Assembly: GCF_021654115.1 (NCBI RefSeq) | Contig: NZ_JAIWJF010000003.1 | Location: forward strand, 1-64,000 | Length of the DNA stretch: 64,000 bases | From: Furfurilactobacillus milii | GTDB lineage: Bacteria; Bacillota; Bacilli; Lactobacillales; Lactobacillaceae | Reading direction: 5' to 3' | Part shown: positions 62,642 to 64,000 of the stretch, one piece after another | Layout: every line of letters starts with the position of its first letter | Position numbering within the stretch: the first letter of the stretch is position 1 | Position numbers and translations under genes: made by a program | The notes under the pieces: generated by a model | The model's database searches: none | Told to the model about the DNA's origin: nothing | What the model saw: the letters and a program-made list of their open reading frames with translations, nothing else

Positions 62642-63346
62642 ATGGACATGTTTTCTGTTAGCCCGGCATTTTGGAAACTGTTCCCGGAGGTTAAGATTGC
62701 AATCATCACGGTGCATAACATTAACAATCAGGATAGAACGCAGGTTCCAGATAGCGTGTTACAACATGCAAATGAGATTGCACCTACATTGATTCCAGAT
62801 GAACCAATCAGCAACAACGGGATTGTTCGAGCATGGCGTGATGCCTTTAGAAAATTTAAAACGGATAAAGGTGCACGTAGAGCAATTGAAAATCTATTAA
62901 AGAGGGCAAAAAATGGCAACCCAGTTCGTTCGATTAACCCTTTGGTGGACATATATAATTCTGTTTCCTTAGAATATGGGTTTCCAGTTGGCTGTTTAGA
63001 CTTAGACAAAGTTAATGGCCAACTTGAGTTAACGGTAGCAAACGGGACTGAACATTTCTCCGCAATTGGGGAAAATGATGACGAAATAGCAGTGCCTGGT
63101 GAGGTGATTTATCGTGACGATACTGATGTAACTAGCCGTCAATGGGCATGGCGTGATAGTTCTCGAACAGAAGTAACTGAGACTACAAAAAATGTTGTAA
63201 TGTACATGGAGTGTTTAAAGCCGGAATGGCAGGTGCAATATAGAAATGCAATTGCTTGTCTTGAAAGACGTCTTAAACACTACTTGAACACGACCTGTAC
63301 TATAACTTTTGTGTCCACAGCAAAATCGAGCACACAGTTTAATTAG
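62642..63346 (+). CDS. B3/B4 domain protein (tRNA synthetase-like editing fold)
   Basis: 234 residues of the stand-alone B3/B4 family, the fold of the editing domain in phenylalanyl-tRNA synthetase beta chain. Typical features: NNGIVRAWRDAFRKFKTDKG, RSINPLVDIYNSVSLEYGFP and GEVIYRDDTDVTSRQWAWRDS. Possible roles are trans-editing or sugar/amino-acid metal chemistry; substrate unknown. Lies between the YfcC-like gene and arcA, followed by a terminator. Confidence 0.85.
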   Translation: MDMFSVSPAFWKLFPEVKIAIITVHNINNQDRTQVPDSVLQHANEIAPTLIPDEPISNNGIVRAWRDAFRKFKTDKGARRAIENLLKRAKNGNPVRSINPLVDIYNSVSLEYGFPVGCLDLDKVNGQLELTVANGTEHFSAIGENDDEIAVPGEVIYRDDTDVTSRQWAWRDSSRTEVTETTKNVVMYMECLKPEWQVQYRNAIACLERRLKHYLNTTCTITFVSTAKSSTQFN

Positions 63347-63385
63347 GAATTATGATTTGAAAAACAATTAACAAACTCAACAAAA

Positions 63386-63428
63386 GGTAAGGCATGAGGT
63401 ACTTAGAGTACCATGCTTTGCCTTTTTG
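63386..63428 (+). terminator. Terminator after the B3/B4 gene
   Basis: GGTAAGGCATG and GGTAC pair with GTACC and TGCTTTGCC, followed by TTTTTG. Confidence 0.9.
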
Positions 63429-63904
63429 TTTTTCCGGCGTAAATGCGAAGTGAGCAGCGTTTTTAAAGTTGGTCGGGAAAATAATTAACGGTCAAGGATG
63501 GATGATTGCAATAAAAATGTGATTTGACTTGAAAGAATATGCAGTCAGTGGGGACGAACTAATTAGACCATCAAATAATTAACCTTGTTTGCAAACCCAG
63601 TGTAATTAATTATTATCGTTTGACTTTGAAATGGTGGGGATGCATGTGAGGTGCCCAGATCTAGTATGTGGAAACTAATAAATTTTCAAAATGGTGTAAC
63701 AGCTTTGTAATATTTTGATTATTTTCATAAGTTTTCAGTTTTTCTTTATAAATCGCAGTCCAAAATGTATACGCTTTCAAACCTTGCATATTTTATATAC
63801 AATGCGAACTATTTCGCATTTTTGATGATAAATAGGCAAAACTTTGAAACCGCTTTCAGCAATACACTTCATGTGTAATAAAAAACAAACAGGAGGCTAC
63901 AAAG
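63429..63904 (+). promoter_or_regulatory. arcA upstream region with cre boxes
   Basis: TGAAACCGCTTTCA (63845-63858) fits the cre consensus TGWAANCGNTNWCA fully; TGTATACGCTTTCA (63766-63779) has one mismatch. CcpA repression of the arginine deiminase operon is well known in lactobacilli. The remaining ~330 bp hold no gene; ArgR-type boxes were not identified with confidence. Confidence 0.75.
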
Positions 63905-64000
63905 ATGACATCACCAATTCATGTTCGTTCTGAGATTGGCAAGTTGAAGACTGTTTTGCTAAAACGACCTGGCGAGGAAATTGAAAATTTTACGCCAGAT
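63905..64000 (+). CDS. arcA: Arginine deiminase, N-terminal fragment (cut by window edge)
   Basis: First 32 residues only: [20 protein letters not shown] then [12 protein letters not shown], the well-conserved N-terminus of arginine deiminase. Converts arginine to citrulline and ammonia in the ADI pathway. GGAGG lies 9 nt before the ATG; cre boxes are upstream. Continues beyond the window. Confidence 0.93.
   Translation, partial: MTSPIHVRSEIGKLKTVLLKRPGEEIENFTPD

Overview
The window looks like chromosome of a low-GC Gram-positive bacterium of the Lactobacillaceae. Grounds: the gene order Nudix - MTA/SAH nucleosidase - cysteine desulfurase - DUF1831 - mnmA, a methionine T-box ahead of metQNI, CcpA-type cre boxes, AGGAGG-type ribosome sites, alsS-alsD, and an SigH/ComX-like sigma factor with a ComK-like protein. 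The species cannot be fixed from the sequence; a Furfurilactobacillus- or Lactiplantibacillus-like organism is a guess. No rRNA, tRNA or CRISPR array was seen.

Layout. 1-130: tail of an IS3-type insertion sequence cut by the window edge. 0.16-8 kb: housekeeping genes (XRE regulator, cold-shock protein, ADP-ribose hydrolase, nucleosidase, sulfur transfer and tRNA thiolation, TPR protein). 8-13 kb: recD2, an MFS exporter and a divergent prs. 13.4-17.7 kb: aldo/keto reductase and the metQNI methionine importer under T-box control. 18-21 kb: envelope/stress genes and a universal stress protein. 21.4-30 kb: gnd, cytosine deaminase, acetoin branch (alsS-alsD), HAD phosphatase, M20 peptidase, transaldolase. 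30-38 kb: SigH-like sigma factor, then a deoxynucleoside catabolic block (deoC-deoB-deoD-deoR-pdp) and an NCS1 permease with an apparent attenuator. 38-40.3 kb: ComK-like protein and two paralogous unknown proteins. 40.8-49.7 kb: an unusual CoA-thioester set (R-hydratase, crotonase, trans-2-enoyl-CoA reductase, CoA-transferase, CoaA-like kinase, LysR regulator, aquaglyceroporin). 50-59 kb: Spx paralogue, RbsR and the ribose operon, a LysR/flavin reductase pair, MazEF. 59-60.7 kb: a decayed IS3-family element. 61-64 kb: YfcC-type transporter, B3/B4-domain protein and the start of arcA.

How the genes work together. deo/pdp genes, transaldolase, rbsDK and gnd feed pentose phosphates; many carry cre-like boxes. 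The 40.8-47 kb genes can form a closed CoA cycle that turns a 3-hydroxy acid or 2-enoic acid into the saturated acid while oxidising NADH; no thiolase, 3-hydroxyacyl-CoA dehydrogenase or acyl-CoA dehydrogenase is present here, and three of the genes share a CAGCGAGCA box.

The strongest unexplained signals are non-coding: (1) a dispersed ~190-nt structured element (five copies, both strands) whose helices co-vary between copies; (2) three tandem ~125-nt copies plus a partial fourth of another co-varying structured element just upstream of the cysteine desulfurase gene; (3) a ~120-nt hairpin element present twice. These may be undescribed RNA families, or may match Rfam families that could not be searched.
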